Source: Cognatishimia coralii
GTDB taxonomy: Bacteria > Pseudomonadota > Alphaproteobacteria > Rhodobacterales > Rhodobacteraceae
Length of the DNA stretch: 64,000 nt
Direction: 5' to 3'
Assembly: GCF_037478305.1 (NCBI RefSeq)
Contig: NZ_JBBGAZ010000004.1
Location: forward strand, 214,458-278,457
Shown one piece after another: positions 25,435-34,482 of this stretch (the stretch's first letter is position 1; each line of letters begins with the position of its first letter). The notes beneath the pieces were generated by a model. The model saw only the letters and a program-made list of their open reading frames with translations, did no database searches and was not told the origin of the DNA. Made by a program: the position numbers and the translations under genes.

Positions 25435-26328
25435 ATGCGTCGCCTGTTTTTGGGCACCGGAGCGATTGCCGTCTCGGCGGCAATCGGTTTCGTGGTGCTG
25501 ACCGTCTGGCCTATAGGAGCCACACCGTCACCTGAGCTCGCCAATCTGACAGGCGATGTGAACAGGGGAGCCTACCTCGCCCGGGCCTCCGGTTGCATCG
25601 CCTGCCATACAAATCCGGAGGGTGGCGCGCCGCTGGCTGGTGGTGTTGAACTCGATACACCATTTGGCACGGTCTATTCGCCAAACCTGACCACCGATCC
25701 TGAGCAAGGCATCGGCAACTGGACGGTTGAGCAGTTCGCCGTTGCGGTGCGGCAAGGTATTTCGCCCGCGGGAGAGCCTTATTATCCCGCATTTACTTAT
25801 TCCTTTTACGCGGATTTCACTGATCAAGAGGTTGCCGATCTCTGGGCTGCGTTTCAGACACTTCCTGCTGTTGAAACCCCATCGCGCGCGCCGGAGATGG
25901 CGTTTCCGTTCAATCAACGTGCGGGTTTGAAGTTGTGGCGTGCGCTGTTTCAATTCGACCCGCTAACAGAACCAGTTGAAGGCAAAAGCGACAGCTGGAA
26001 TCGGGGCAAATGGTTGGTCGAGGGAGCGACGCACTGTGCTGCGTGCCACACCACCCGCAATCTGCTGGGCGGACGAAAGGTCGCAACAGCAAAGTTTGCA
26101 GGGTCTGATATGCTGCCCGGTGGGGGAAAGGCACCTCCGATTGACACCACGTCGCTTGTACAAGAGGGCTGGGACGCCGGAAGTCTGGCATACGCTCTGA
26201 AGACCGGTATTACACCGTCTGGCGACGCATTCGGCAACGCGATGGGGGAGGTTGTTCTTTTTGGAACTCAATTCCTGTCAACCGAAGATCTGGACGCTAT
26301 GGCCGAATATCTAATGGACCAACCGTGA
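25435..26328 (+). CDS. Dihaem c-type cytochrome
   Basis: 297 residues from ATG 25435, one base after the previous stop. Signal/anchor at ~1-25. Two haem sites are CIACH (in ASGCIACHTNPEGGAPLAGG) and CAACH (in THCAACHTTRNLLGG), with the LDTPFGTVYSPNLTTDPEQGIG block found in the membrane-bound dihaem cytochromes of alcohol/aldehyde dehydrogenases and thiosulfate dehydrogenases. No dehydrogenase subunit is adjacent, so here it probably passes electrons between the oxidases, other cytochromes and the respiratory chain. Confidence 0.9.
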   Translation: MRRLFLGTGAIAVSAAIGFVVLTVWPIGATPSPELANLTGDVNRGAYLARASGCIACHTNPEGGAPLAGGVELDTPFGTVYSPNLTTDPEQGIGNWTVEQFAVAVRQGISPAGEPYYPAFTYSFYADFTDQEVADLWAAFQTLPAVETPSRAPEMAFPFNQRAGLKLWRALFQFDPLTEPVEGKSDSWNRGKWLVEGATHCAACHTTRNLLGGRKVATAKFAGSDMLPGGGKAPPIDTTSLVQEGWDAGSLAYALKTGITPSGDAFGNAMGEVVLFGTQFLSTEDLDAMAEYLMDQP

Positions 26329-26344
26329 TGATAGGAGACTTTGG

Positions 26345-27727
26345 ATGAACCCGACACGGAGACAGGTGCTTGGCGGATTGGCCGCGAGCAGCGCCGTTCT
26401 CGCGTTGCCTGCTCGGGCAGTGGGCACAACCGCTCTGACAGCGCAGGTTGCGGATATGCAGCTTTTGCCCCAAGAGTACGGGCGGACGACGATTTGGGGA
26501 TTTGGCGGCACCATGCCCGGCCCTGAAATCCGTGTCGCGCAAGTCAGCCGGGTACAGCGACATTTGATCAATGACTTGCCGCAGGCAACGTCGATCCACT
26601 GGCACGGAATTCGCATCGACAACGCGATGGACGGGGCCAGCGGATTGACACAGGACGCCGTTGAACCGGGTGCCGCCTTTGATTACGACTTCATCGCGCC
26701 AGATGCTGGCACCTACTGGTATCACGCGCACAATCGGTCATTTGAGCAAGTGGCGCGTGGCCTGTACGGCGCTTTGATCGTAGAAGAACCTTCCCCGCCC
26801 GATGTAGATGCAGAAGACGTGCTTGTGCTGGACGACTGGCTGGTCGATCCGGCCACTGGCCAGATTGATAGCGCCTTTGAATCGCCGCATGACCGCAGCC
26901 ATGCAGGTCGAAACGGAAACTTCATTGCAACCAACGGGGTGTCAGGTCTCGCGAAGACTGCACGCAAAAACGAGCGTCGGCGTCTGAGGATTATCAATGC
27001 GGCAAATGCCCGGCTCTTTCAATTGCGGTTGGAAGGACTTGATGGTTGGGTCGTCGCGCTAGACGGGATGCCCCTGTCCCAACCCAAGAAAATTGGAAAG
27101 TCCTTTATTCTGGGCCCTGCACAACGCGCAGATGTTTTTGTGGATGTGACCGCTGATGTGGGATCATCTGCATACCTTCTTGCAATTCTGGATGGGGAAG
27201 CATGGCCGCAAGTTCGCTATGATGTGACCGGTCAATCGGCCAAGGCCAAACGAAATATGCCCAAACCGCTCCCGGAAAATTCGCATCAGAGGGTGAAACT
27301 TGAAGGGGCCACGTCGCTTTCCTTGAACATGGAAGGCGGCGCAATGGGAAGTCTTAGAGCCGCAACGTTTAACGGCGAGCGACTGAATTTCCGCCAGTTG
27401 GTTCGGGAAGGCCAGTTTTGGGCATTCAACGGTGCCATTGGGACAATGAACAATCCGCCGCTTGCCAAGCTCAGTCAGGGAGAAAACGTTCGACTGCGGA
27501 TTCACAACGACACAGCTTTTCCTCATGCAATGCATCTGCACGGCATGCATTTCCATGAGGTCACCGAGGACGGTCGTTTGGGCCCGTTGCGAGACACGAC
27601 CTTGTTGTTTGGAGACCAGACGCGGGAGATCGCCTTTGTCGCAGACAATCCGGGCCAGTGGCTTTTGCATTGTCATATGTTGTCGCATGCAGCGTCCGGC
27701 ATGATGACCCGTATCGAGGTTGCCTGA
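26345..27727 (+). CDS. Tat-exported multicopper oxidase 1 (CueO/CopA-like)
   Basis: 460 residues. Tat signal TRRQVLGGLAASSAVLALPARA. The four copper-ligand segments are SIHWHGIRI, YWYHAHN, HAMHLHGMHFHEV and LLHCHMLSHAASGM, the last supplying Cys-His-Met for type 1 copper. Length and order match three-domain laccase-type oxidases. It likely oxidises Cu(I) or an organic substrate with oxygen in the periplasm. No Met-rich loop like that of CueO is present; that feature is instead in the neighbouring cytochrome c'. The stop overlaps the next ATG. Confidence 0.92.
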   Translation: MNPTRRQVLGGLAASSAVLALPARAVGTTALTAQVADMQLLPQEYGRTTIWGFGGTMPGPEIRVAQVSRVQRHLINDLPQATSIHWHGIRIDNAMDGASGLTQDAVEPGAAFDYDFIAPDAGTYWYHAHNRSFEQVARGLYGALIVEEPSPPDVDAEDVLVLDDWLVDPATGQIDSAFESPHDRSHAGRNGNFIATNGVSGLAKTARKNERRRLRIINAANARLFQLRLEGLDGWVVALDGMPLSQPKKIGKSFILGPAQRADVFVDVTADVGSSAYLLAILDGEAWPQVRYDVTGQSAKAKRNMPKPLPENSHQRVKLEGATSLSLNMEGGAMGSLRAATFNGERLNFRQLVREGQFWAFNGAIGTMNNPPLAKLSQGENVRLRIHNDTAFPHAMHLHGMHFHEVTEDGRLGPLRDTTLLFGDQTREIAFVADNPGQWLLHCHMLSHAASGMMTRIEVA

Positions 27728-28197
27728 TGCGCTACTCGGTGGTCATTTTCATAATGGCCGTCGCAGCGGGCGGTGCTTGGTTCTGGTCCGGACCAGAACA
27801 ACTTTCAGCACGTGCGGCAGGTAGCGGTGCAGGGGATATCGTTGCGGGTGAACAGATTTATGCTGAGTATTGCGCTGCCTGTCATGGCGCAAACCTTGAA
27901 GGACAGGAGAATTGGCGTAGCTCCGGCGCGGATGGACGATTGCCTGCGCCACCGCATGATGAGACCGGTCACACTTGGCACCATCCGGACAGTCTGCTCT
28001 TTGACTATACTAAACTCGGCGGCAAAGCTTTGATGGCGACGAAGGGCATTGAGTTCGATAGCGGAATGCCCGGCTTTGCCGACCAGCTGACAGACGCCGA
28101 AATTCACAACGTTCTGGCCTACATCAAATCGACGTGGCCGGAGCGCATTCAGAAAATTCAGGCCGAACGCTCAGAGGCCGAAGAACAACAGGATTGA
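27727..28197 (+). CDS. c-type cytochrome between the two oxidases
   Basis: 156 residues from ATG 27727 (TGATG overlap with oxidase 1). N-terminal helix VVIFIMAVAAGGAWFW anchors or exports it. The haem motif is CAACH in IYAEYCAACHGANLEGQ; the sequence HDETGHTWHHPDSLLFDYTKLGG and GMPGFADQLTD is typical of a class I subfamily with 'TGHTWHHPD', often next to copper resistance genes. GMPGF supplies the Met ligand. It is a probable electron carrier for oxidase 1 or 2. Confidence 0.9.
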   Translation: MRYSVVIFIMAVAAGGAWFWSGPEQLSARAAGSGAGDIVAGEQIYAEYCAACHGANLEGQENWRSSGADGRLPAPPHDETGHTWHHPDSLLFDYTKLGGKALMATKGIEFDSGMPGFADQLTDAEIHNVLAYIKSTWPERIQKIQAERSEAEEQQD

Positions 28198-28199
28198 CA

Positions 28200-28937
28200 A
28201 TGAAGCTTGCCAAACTCGCCCCTTTCGCAATCTCCGCAGCCGCGCTGATTCCTCTATCAGCATATGCTGATGACAAGTCAGACGAACGGATCAAGGAACT
28301 GGTCTATGAAGCCATCCTCGAAAATCCGCAGATCATCATGGAGGCAGTGCGCTTACTGGAAGAGCGCCAGCAACAGGATCAGGCCGCCGCCGCTGCCACT
28401 GTTCTGAAGGCTGAACGAGATAGGTTGGAACAAGACCCCAATGCCATCGTGCTGGCCAACCCTGACGGCGATGTCACGGTGGTAGAATTCTTTGACTATA
28501 ACTGTCCCTATTGCCGCCGCGTCATGCCGCAGGTCGATGCGCTTGTTGAACAGGACGCAAACGTGCGTCTGGTCTATCGTGAATGGCCCATTCTGGGGGA
28601 GGGTAGCGTATTTGCTGCGCGCGCGGCTTTGGCCGCCCGTGAACAGGGAAAATATGAAGAATTTCACGTCGCAATGATGAGAATGCAGGGCCGGGCCGAA
28701 GAGGCCAGCGTGCTGCGGATCGCGCGCGACGTCGGGCTCGATATTGACCAGTTACGCCGTGACATGGACGCCCCTGAGGTGGATGAACATATCCAGACCT
28801 CGATGGAGTTGACTCGCGCGTTGGGCTTTAACGGAACGCCCTCCTTTGTCATCGGAGATGCCCTGATCCCGGGGTTTGTTGAGGCAGACGTTTTGATCGA
28901 GCAGGTTGCAGCGGTCCGGGAGGCCAAGAACCAGTAG
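28200..28937 (+). CDS. DsbA-family thiol:disulfide oxidoreductase
   Basis: 245 residues from ATG 28200. Signal peptide ends near AYADD, followed by a ~55-residue helical dimerisation-type segment as in ScsC/Com1-like proteins. The thioredoxin fold has the active site FFDYNCPYCRRVMP and the cis-Pro loop NGTPSFVIGD. It probably shuffles or introduces disulfides in copper-exposed periplasmic proteins, with the ScsB-like reductase at 35.6-37.8 kb as reductant. It is three bases after the cytochrome gene and directly abuts oxidase 2. Confidence 0.92.
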   Translation: MKLAKLAPFAISAAALIPLSAYADDKSDERIKELVYEAILENPQIIMEAVRLLEERQQQDQAAAAATVLKAERDRLEQDPNAIVLANPDGDVTVVEFFDYNCPYCRRVMPQVDALVEQDANVRLVYREWPILGEGSVFAARAALAAREQGKYEEFHVAMMRMQGRAEEASVLRIARDVGLDIDQLRRDMDAPEVDEHIQTSMELTRALGFNGTPSFVIGDALIPGFVEADVLIEQVAAVREAKNQ

Positions 28938-30224
28938 ATGAAATGGACCCGGCGAGAAACGCTAGGTGGCGGTCTGGCGGCGCTGTCGGCCGCAGGCATG
29001 CCCACGTTTGCGGCGACACGTAGTTACACTCTGCGCCCGGAACCGATCATGGCTTCTGTGGGTGGGATGCGGCAGGAACTGCTGGGATTCAACGGGTCTT
29101 GGCCAGGTCCGGAGCTGCGTGCGGGGCAGGGCGACCACATGCGCGTCCGCGTTGAGAACGGCCTGCAGGATGGTGTTCTGGTGCATTGGCATGGGCTCCG
29201 GTTACCAAACCGAATGGATGGCGTAAGCGTGCTGACGCAAGATGTGATCCCGCCGGATGCGAGCCACGACTATCGTTTCCCCGTGCCGGATGCGGGCACG
29301 TTTTGGTACCATTCGCACTACCTGTCGTACGATCAGGTCAGCCGCGGCCTTTTTGGTCCGCTCATCATTGATGAACAGCAGCCACCGGATGTCGATCATG
29401 ACATAACGGTCCAGTTATTTGATATGTTGACCGACGACAGCGGAGTGTACGACGAGGATACAGGTGCCGAACAGTTTGCGGCAACTGGCAGAATCGGAAA
29501 TGTGATGACGGCAATTGTCAGCCGGGAAACGGTCCAGCGTGGTGATCGGGTGCGGTTGCGGCTGATAAATCCGTCAATTGACCGCGTCTATAGCCTGCGC
29601 ATCAATGGTATCGAAGGCAAGATTGTTGCCCTTGATGGTATGCCTCTCGAACAGCCGCAACCGTTCGAGGATATCATTCTGGCGCCGGGGCAGCGCTGCG
29701 ACGTGATTGGTGACGTTTCAGACGCGATTGCGTTTGCCGATGACGACATCGGACAAACCTTGGGGCAGATCGCAGCGCAAGGCCAACGGCAGCGCAGGAC
29801 AACTGCCATTCCTGCACTTCCTCCAAACCCGATGCCCCAGCCAAAGGGCCGCGAAGTCAAAGCGCGGCTTGTCATGCAAGGTGGTGCCGGAGGTGGAAAG
29901 CATGACGGTTTCGGGACTTGGGCGCTGAATGATGTGTCCGGGCTGCCGCGTGAGCCGCTACTCAATGTGCGGCGGGGAACAACCGCCCGGATTTCGTTAT
30001 ACAACGCCACGGCCTTCGACCATGTCATGCATTTGCACGGCCATCACTTCTGGGAAAATTCGGAGACAGGCCAACCGGGGGATTACAGAGACGGAACCTT
30101 CGTGCGTGCAGGCGAGGCGCGCGACATTCTGTGTGTCCTGGACAACCCGGGCAACTGGATGCTTCACTGTCACATGCTCAGCCATCAAGCGGATGGGATG
30201 GCGACATGGATCCGCGTTGCATGA
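28938..30224 (+). CDS. Tat-exported multicopper oxidase 2
   Basis: 428 residues, start directly at the previous stop. Tat signal TRRETLGGGLAALSAAGMPTFA. Copper ligands: VLVHWHGLRL, FWYHSHYLS, HVMHLHGHHFWE and MLHCHMLSHQADGM. It differs from oxidase 1 in the central domain (GQRCDVIGD, a Pro/Arg-rich linker near 285-310) and probably has a different substrate or partner. Last gene of the operon on this strand; the rhodanese gene converges with nine bases between stops. Confidence 0.92.
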   Translation: MKWTRRETLGGGLAALSAAGMPTFAATRSYTLRPEPIMASVGGMRQELLGFNGSWPGPELRAGQGDHMRVRVENGLQDGVLVHWHGLRLPNRMDGVSVLTQDVIPPDASHDYRFPVPDAGTFWYHSHYLSYDQVSRGLFGPLIIDEQQPPDVDHDITVQLFDMLTDDSGVYDEDTGAEQFAATGRIGNVMTAIVSRETVQRGDRVRLRLINPSIDRVYSLRINGIEGKIVALDGMPLEQPQPFEDIILAPGQRCDVIGDVSDAIAFADDDIGQTLGQIAAQGQRQRRTTAIPALPPNPMPQPKGREVKARLVMQGGAGGGKHDGFGTWALNDVSGLPREPLLNVRRGTTARISLYNATAFDHVMHLHGHHFWENSETGQPGDYRDGTFVRAGEARDILCVLDNPGNWMLHCHMLSHQADGMATWIRVA

Positions 30225-30233
30225 CACCCTTTG

Positions 30234-30722
30234 TCAGGCCAGTTCCGTTGGAAGTCCACTTAACGCGGCCTCGGCGCTCACCGTGGGAAAGGCTGAAGCG
30301 ATCCAACCCGGTCCACGCGGGGAACCCATCATCCCTTCCGACACATCGATGAAGCCGCTGTATCCAGCCTCGCGCAAACTGCGCATGACGTATCCTGACC
30401 GTCCTCCGGTTGCGCAGATCAACGCCACTGGCCGACCATCCGCAAGTGTCTTGGCGGCGAACAGGCGCTCTGGAAAGCGGTCTTCGTGCAGGCTGATTGG
30501 CCATGCTCCGAGTGCCACGCCTGTTTCAGCCCATTCTTGACGCGAGCGGACGTCGACAAGCCGGATCAGGTCGTCTTTCAAGGCATCATGTGCATCCTTG
30601 GCAGACCATATTTCAGCTTGCTGCGCCCATACGCCTTGGCCGGGCAAGGTTCCCATCGCAGTCGCACCGACGATGAAAACGCGCCTTCCGATAGCGTCAC
30701 GCAAATTAGTTTTTTTCGTCAT
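30234..30722 (-). CDS. Exported rhodanese-domain protein
   Basis: 162 residues. N-terminal Tat/Sec-like signal (GRRVFIVGATAMGTLPGQGVWAQ). The single rhodanese domain has LVDVRSRQEW and the active-site loop ALICATGGRSGYVMRSL, with Cys as persulfide carrier. It may handle sulfane sulfur or cysteine oxidation in the periplasm. Its start overlaps the EF-hand gene stop by 17 bases, so both are co-transcribed opposite to the oxidase operon. Confidence 0.87.
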   Translation of the reverse strand: MTKKTNLRDAIGRRVFIVGATAMGTLPGQGVWAQQAEIWSAKDAHDALKDDLIRLVDVRSRQEWAETGVALGAWPISLHEDRFPERLFAAKTLADGRPVALICATGGRSGYVMRSLREAGYSGFIDVSEGMMGSPRGPGWIASAFPTVSAEAALSGLPTELA

Positions 30723-31257
30723 CTGTCATTCCGCTGTTCATCATGGCACCTGCCTTGTGCGCAGCCATGCTTACGCCATTCCGAGCCGCGGCAAGTTCGT
30801 CCATCGAAATCGCATCGGCCCCATCCGAGTCGATAGCTTGAAAACGATCCACCAACACGGCGTGTTGCACGTGTGTATTCCAGCTTTGGAATTCGGAAAG
30901 ATCAAGCGCTCCATTGCCGTTTGCATCGAAGCGGAGCATGATGTCTTCGTTGGTTAAACCACCCGCAAACAAGCCAGCTAGCGCGTCTGATGCGCGACCG
31001 TGCATCTGACCCATCATTGACATATGCATTTGCATCATCATCTGCACCACTTGCATATGATAGCCATCCATTTCCCCGATACCGGACATGCCTAGCATCC
31101 CCTTACCCGACATTCCCTGCATGCCGGATTGATCAACAAAAGGAGTATCGCCCTTCTGTGTTTGGTCTTCACCGTCATGATGATCCGGATTTGCCGTTGC
31201 AGGAGACGTCAAAATCGAAATGAGTGTGAGAACGGCGATCTTGTTTGAGCGGGCCAT
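30706..31257 (-). CDS. Exported EF-hand, Met/His-rich protein
   Basis: 183 residues from ATG 31257 (signal VLTLISILTSPATANPDHHDG). A Met-rich segment GMQGMSGKGMLGMSGIGEMD and QMMMQMHMSMMGQMHG precedes two EF-hand loops, DANGNGALDLSEF and DSDGADAISMDEL. EF hands bind Ca; the Met clusters are suited to Cu(I). It is first of two genes with the rhodanese, and the region before it contains a direct-repeat site shared with ccmF. Confidence 0.82.
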   Translation of the reverse strand: MARSNKIAVLTLISILTSPATANPDHHDGEDQTQKGDTPFVDQSGMQGMSGKGMLGMSGIGEMDGYHMQVVQMMMQMHMSMMGQMHGRASDALAGLFAGGLTNEDIMLRFDANGNGALDLSEFQSWNTHVQHAVLVDRFQAIDSDGADAISMDELAAARNGVSMAAHKAGAMMNSGMTDDEKN

Positions 31258-31355
31258 AATTTCTACCTTTGGCAATCATACGTGATGAGAACTATATATT
31301 TACGCCACCAAGATTTTACGCGCCCGAAGACGTAATGATTTGTCCGCGCAAGTGA

Positions 31356-31370
31356 TTACAAAAACATACA
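31356..31370 (+). promoter_or_regulatory. Putative OmpR-type site between EF-hand gene and ccmF
   Basis: TTACA (31356-31360) and ATACA (31366-31370) are spaced by 10 bases as at the other sites, though the intervening bases differ. It lies in the divergent intergenic region. Confidence 0.35.
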
Positions 31371-31438
31371 AATTCCAGATCATAGACCACCTTGTCATCT
31401 GCTAAACCACAAGGGTGAAACGGTGAAGGAAAATCCGA

Positions 31439-33439
31439 ATGATTCCAGAGATTGGACATTTTGCGCTGGTGTTGACGCTTGCGCTGGCTCTGGTTCAATC
31501 AGTCCTGCCGATCTGGGGGGCCGCACGGAGTGATCTGATCTGGATGAAAAGCGCGACTTGGTCGTCGCTTGGACAGGTCTTCTTCACCGCGATCGCTTTT
31601 GCCGCTCTTATGACCAGCTTCGTGCAAAGCGACTTCACAGTGGTTAACGTCGTAGAGAACTCTCACTCGCTCAAACCGCTGCTTTACAAGGTTTCGGGCA
31701 CCTGGGGCAGTCATGAAGGGTCTTTGCTGTTGTGGGTACTCATCCTGACTGTGTTTGGGGCCATGGTGGCCGTGACCGCCAATAACGTGGCAATGCGCAC
31801 GAAAGCGCGGACACTTTCGGTTCAGGCATGGATCAGCGTTGGTTTTCTGACATTCATGCTGTTTACGTCGAACCCGTTCGACAGGATCTATCCCGCGCCA
31901 CTGGACGGGCAGGACCTTAATCCGCTTTTGCAGGATGTGGGGCTAGCGATGCATCCGCCGCTTCTCTATCTCGGGTACGTCGGCTTTTCGATTGTGTTCT
32001 CATTTGCCGTTGCTGCGCTAATCGAAGGCCGGGTTGACGCTGCCTGGGCCCGGTGGGTGCGGCCTTGGACGCTGGCGGCCTGGGTATTCCTGACCGCAGG
32101 TATCGCCCTGGGATCCTGGTGGGCCTATTATGAGCTGGGTTGGGGCGGCTGGTGGTTCTGGGACCCGGTCGAAAACGTCAGCTTCATGCCGTGGCTCATG
32201 GGGACAGCCCTGCTGCATTCCGCCATCGTGACTGAGAAGCGTGGGGCGTTTAAAAGCTGGACGATCCTGCTGGCGATCCTGACATTCTCTCTCTCGTTGT
32301 TGGGCACGTTCATTGTGCGCTCCGGTCTGCTAACATCCGTGCACGCGTTCGCCGTCGATCCGGAACGTGGGCTGTATATTCTGGGGCTTCTCGCTGTATC
32401 AATTGGCGGGTCTTTCGCGCTTTACGCGTGGCGGGCACCTTCCATGGAAGGCGGCGGCCTGTTCAAACCGGTCAGCCGTGAAGGCGGTTTGTTGGTCAAC
32501 AACCTGATCCTTGCGGCCTCAACTGGCACCGTTTTGTTCGGAACCCTGTACCCGCTGTTCTACGAGGCCCTGACTGGCGGAGAGAAACTCTCGGTCGGAC
32601 CTCCGTTTTTTAATGCATCATTCATTCCGATGATGGTGCCACTGGTGTTCGTAATGGGGTTGGGACCGTTTCTTTCATGGAAGCGCGCAACAGTTGGCGA
32701 CGTTGTTGCGCTAGTCAAGATTGTGGGCCTGCTTGCGATCGGGTTTGGCCTTGTGGCCTGGTATGCTTTCCAGGGCGGGCCCGTGCTTGGCTATCTGTCA
32801 CTGGGACTCGCAGCCTGGCTTTTGCTGGCGACGCTGCGCGAGTGGGCATTTCGCATCCGGCTTTTCGATGTACCCATGGATGAGGCCGTGCGGCGTGCCC
32901 GCGGGCTGCCCCGGGCGGCCCACGGCATGACTTTGGCACATGCCGGGTTGGCCGTTGCGATTTTCGGTTTTGTCGGGTCGAGCGTCTGGAAATCCGAAGA
33001 AATCCTGTTTGTCACACCGGGCAAGGTAATCCAGATCGCTGGTTTTGATGTGACCTTTGCGGGGGCTGAAAAGGTCAGAGGGCCAAATTACATCGCTGAC
33101 CGTGGCACGTTACTGGTCAGCCGGGATGGCGCGCGCATCACGACGCTCTATCCTGAGCGACGGTTCTATCCTGTGGCACAAAGCACCACGACTGAAAGCG
33201 CAATTCGCTCGACGATGGCGGGCGATCTCTATGCATCGCTTGCCGAACCTGCCTCAGATCAGGCCGGGGCTCAGGGGGCCTGGACGCTGCGCATCCTCTA
33301 TGAGCCACTGGTGAATTTCATCTGGGTCGGTTCGGCCATGCTGGTCCTGGGCGGGTTGGTTTCCCTCAGCGACCGGCGGTTGCGGGTGGGGGCACCGAGA
33401 CGGCGCGCGGCTGCCGCGCCGGCCTTGCCTGCGGAGTAA
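31439..33439 (+). CDS. ccmF: Cytochrome c haem lyase subunit CcmF
   Basis: 666 residues, about 15 transmembrane helices. The tryptophan-rich haem-handling motif WGGWWFWDPVENVSFMPW (~235-252) and the conserved GTWGSHEGSLLLWV and MHPPLLYLGYVG segments identify CcmF. With CcmH/CcmI it ligates haem to CXXCH in the periplasm. It opens ccmFGHI; ccmABCDE are not in the window, so the core system must be elsewhere. Placement beside four cytochrome genes suggests a dedicated extra ligation set. Confidence 0.96.
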   Translation: MIPEIGHFALVLTLALALVQSVLPIWGAARSDLIWMKSATWSSLGQVFFTAIAFAALMTSFVQSDFTVVNVVENSHSLKPLLYKVSGTWGSHEGSLLLWVLILTVFGAMVAVTANNVAMRTKARTLSVQAWISVGFLTFMLFTSNPFDRIYPAPLDGQDLNPLLQDVGLAMHPPLLYLGYVGFSIVFSFAVAALIEGRVDAAWARWVRPWTLAAWVFLTAGIALGSWWAYYELGWGGWWFWDPVENVSFMPWLMGTALLHSAIVTEKRGAFKSWTILLAILTFSLSLLGTFIVRSGLLTSVHAFAVDPERGLYILGLLAVSIGGSFALYAWRAPSMEGGGLFKPVSREGGLLVNNLILAASTGTVLFGTLYPLFYEALTGGEKLSVGPPFFNASFIPMMVPLVFVMGLGPFLSWKRATVGDVVALVKIVGLLAIGFGLVAWYAFQGGPVLGYLSLGLAAWLLLATLREWAFRIRLFDVPMDEAVRRARGLPRAAHGMTLAHAGLAVAIFGFVGSSVWKSEEILFVTPGKVIQIAGFDVTFAGAEKVRGPNYIADRGTLLVSRDGARITTLYPERRFYPVAQSTTTESAIRSTMAGDLYASLAEPASDQAGAQGAWTLRILYEPLVNFIWVGSAMLVLGGLVSLSDRRLRVGAPRRRAAAAPALPAE

Positions 33440-33442
33440 GCC

Positions 33443-34009
33443 ATGGTTCGTATTCTGGCATTCTCGCCGCTTCTGATCGCGGTCGTGTTCGGAGCCTTCT
33501 TTCTGTGGGGGTTGGACCCTGACAGAGACCCAAATGCAATCCCGTCAGTTCTGATCACTCAGCCAGCGCCCGAATTCGCGCTGGAGCCGGTCGAGGGGCT
33601 GGAGGTGCCCGGTCTTGCACGTGCAGACTTGATAGTTGCTGATCGCCCGGTGATCGTAAATGTCTTTGCGTCCTGGTGCGTGCCGTGCCGCGCTGAACAT
33701 GCGGTCCTGACTGCACTCGCCGAGGACGAAGGCCAGACGCTCTACGGGATCAACTACAAGGACAAACCCAAGGACGCGGTGCGCTGGCTGAGTGATCTTG
33801 GCAATCCATACACGCGCATCGGATCAGACTTGACGGGCCGCGCCGGGATCGAGTGGGGGATCTCCGGTGTGCCGGAAACCTTTATCGTTGGGGCAGGTGG
33901 CATTGTGCTCTACCGCTATGTCGGTCCGGTCGTGGGCGATGAGGCGGTCGCCACATTTCGGGCCGCCCTCAAGGCCGCAGGCGCGCTGTCAGCGGGGGCC
34001 GGATCATGA
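33443..34009 (+). CDS. ccmG: CcmG/DsbE-type periplasmic thioredoxin
   Basis: 188 residues, three bases after ccmF. N-terminal anchor helix (~5-23), then a thioredoxin-like fold with VFASWCVPCRAEH and GVPETFIVG. The acidic central segment typical of CcmG (GINYKDKPKDAVRWL) is present. It keeps apocytochrome CXXCH thiols reduced. It overlaps ccmH by ATGA; its reductant would be the ScsB/DsbD-like protein encoded convergently at 35.6 kb. Confidence 0.94.
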   Translation: MVRILAFSPLLIAVVFGAFFLWGLDPDRDPNAIPSVLITQPAPEFALEPVEGLEVPGLARADLIVADRPVIVNVFASWCVPCRAEHAVLTALAEDEGQTLYGINYKDKPKDAVRWLSDLGNPYTRIGSDLTGRAGIEWGISGVPETFIVGAGGIVLYRYVGPVVGDEAVATFRAALKAAGALSAGAGS

Positions 34010-34482
34010 GGCGCTTTTTGTCCTACATCGCGCTTAGCGTTGTTCTGGCCGCGCCGGTGCATGCGGTTGAACCCGATGAAATTCTTGCGGACCCGGTGCT
34101 TGAAGACCGCGCGCGGGACATCTCAAAGGGATTGCGCTGCGTCGTTTGTCAGAACCAGGACATCGACAGCTCCAACGCCGGAGTGGCACGTGACCTGAGG
34201 CTTCTTGTGCGCGAGCGCCTTGTTGCGGGTGACACTAATGAAGAAGTCATGGCCTACGTGCGGGCCCGCTATGGTGACTACGTTCTGATGTCCCCACCGC
34301 TGACACCTGCCACCTATGCGCTTTGGTTCACACCGGTTGTTCTGGCGGGGTTTTCCCTAATTGCATTCGTGGTGGTCACGCGCCGACGGCGAAACGCGCC
34401 GCTGGAAAAGACGTTAACGCCGGTTGAGGAAGAGCGGATCGCGTCGTATCTCAAGAAGACGGATCAAGGTGTAGCGAAATGA
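34006..34482 (+). CDS. ccmH: Cytochrome c maturation protein CcmH
   Basis: 158 residues. Signal/first helix, then the redox motif KGLRCVVCQNQDIDSSNAGVARDLR, the RARYGDYVLMSPP segment and a C-terminal transmembrane helix (~105-125), the usual CcmH (CycL) arrangement. It presents reduced apocytochrome to CcmF. Overlaps both neighbours by four bases. Confidence 0.94.
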   Translation: MRRFLSYIALSVVLAAPVHAVEPDEILADPVLEDRARDISKGLRCVVCQNQDIDSSNAGVARDLRLLVRERLVAGDTNEEVMAYVRARYGDYVLMSPPLTPATYALWFTPVVLAGFSLIAFVVVTRRRRNAPLEKTLTPVEEERIASYLKKTDQGVAK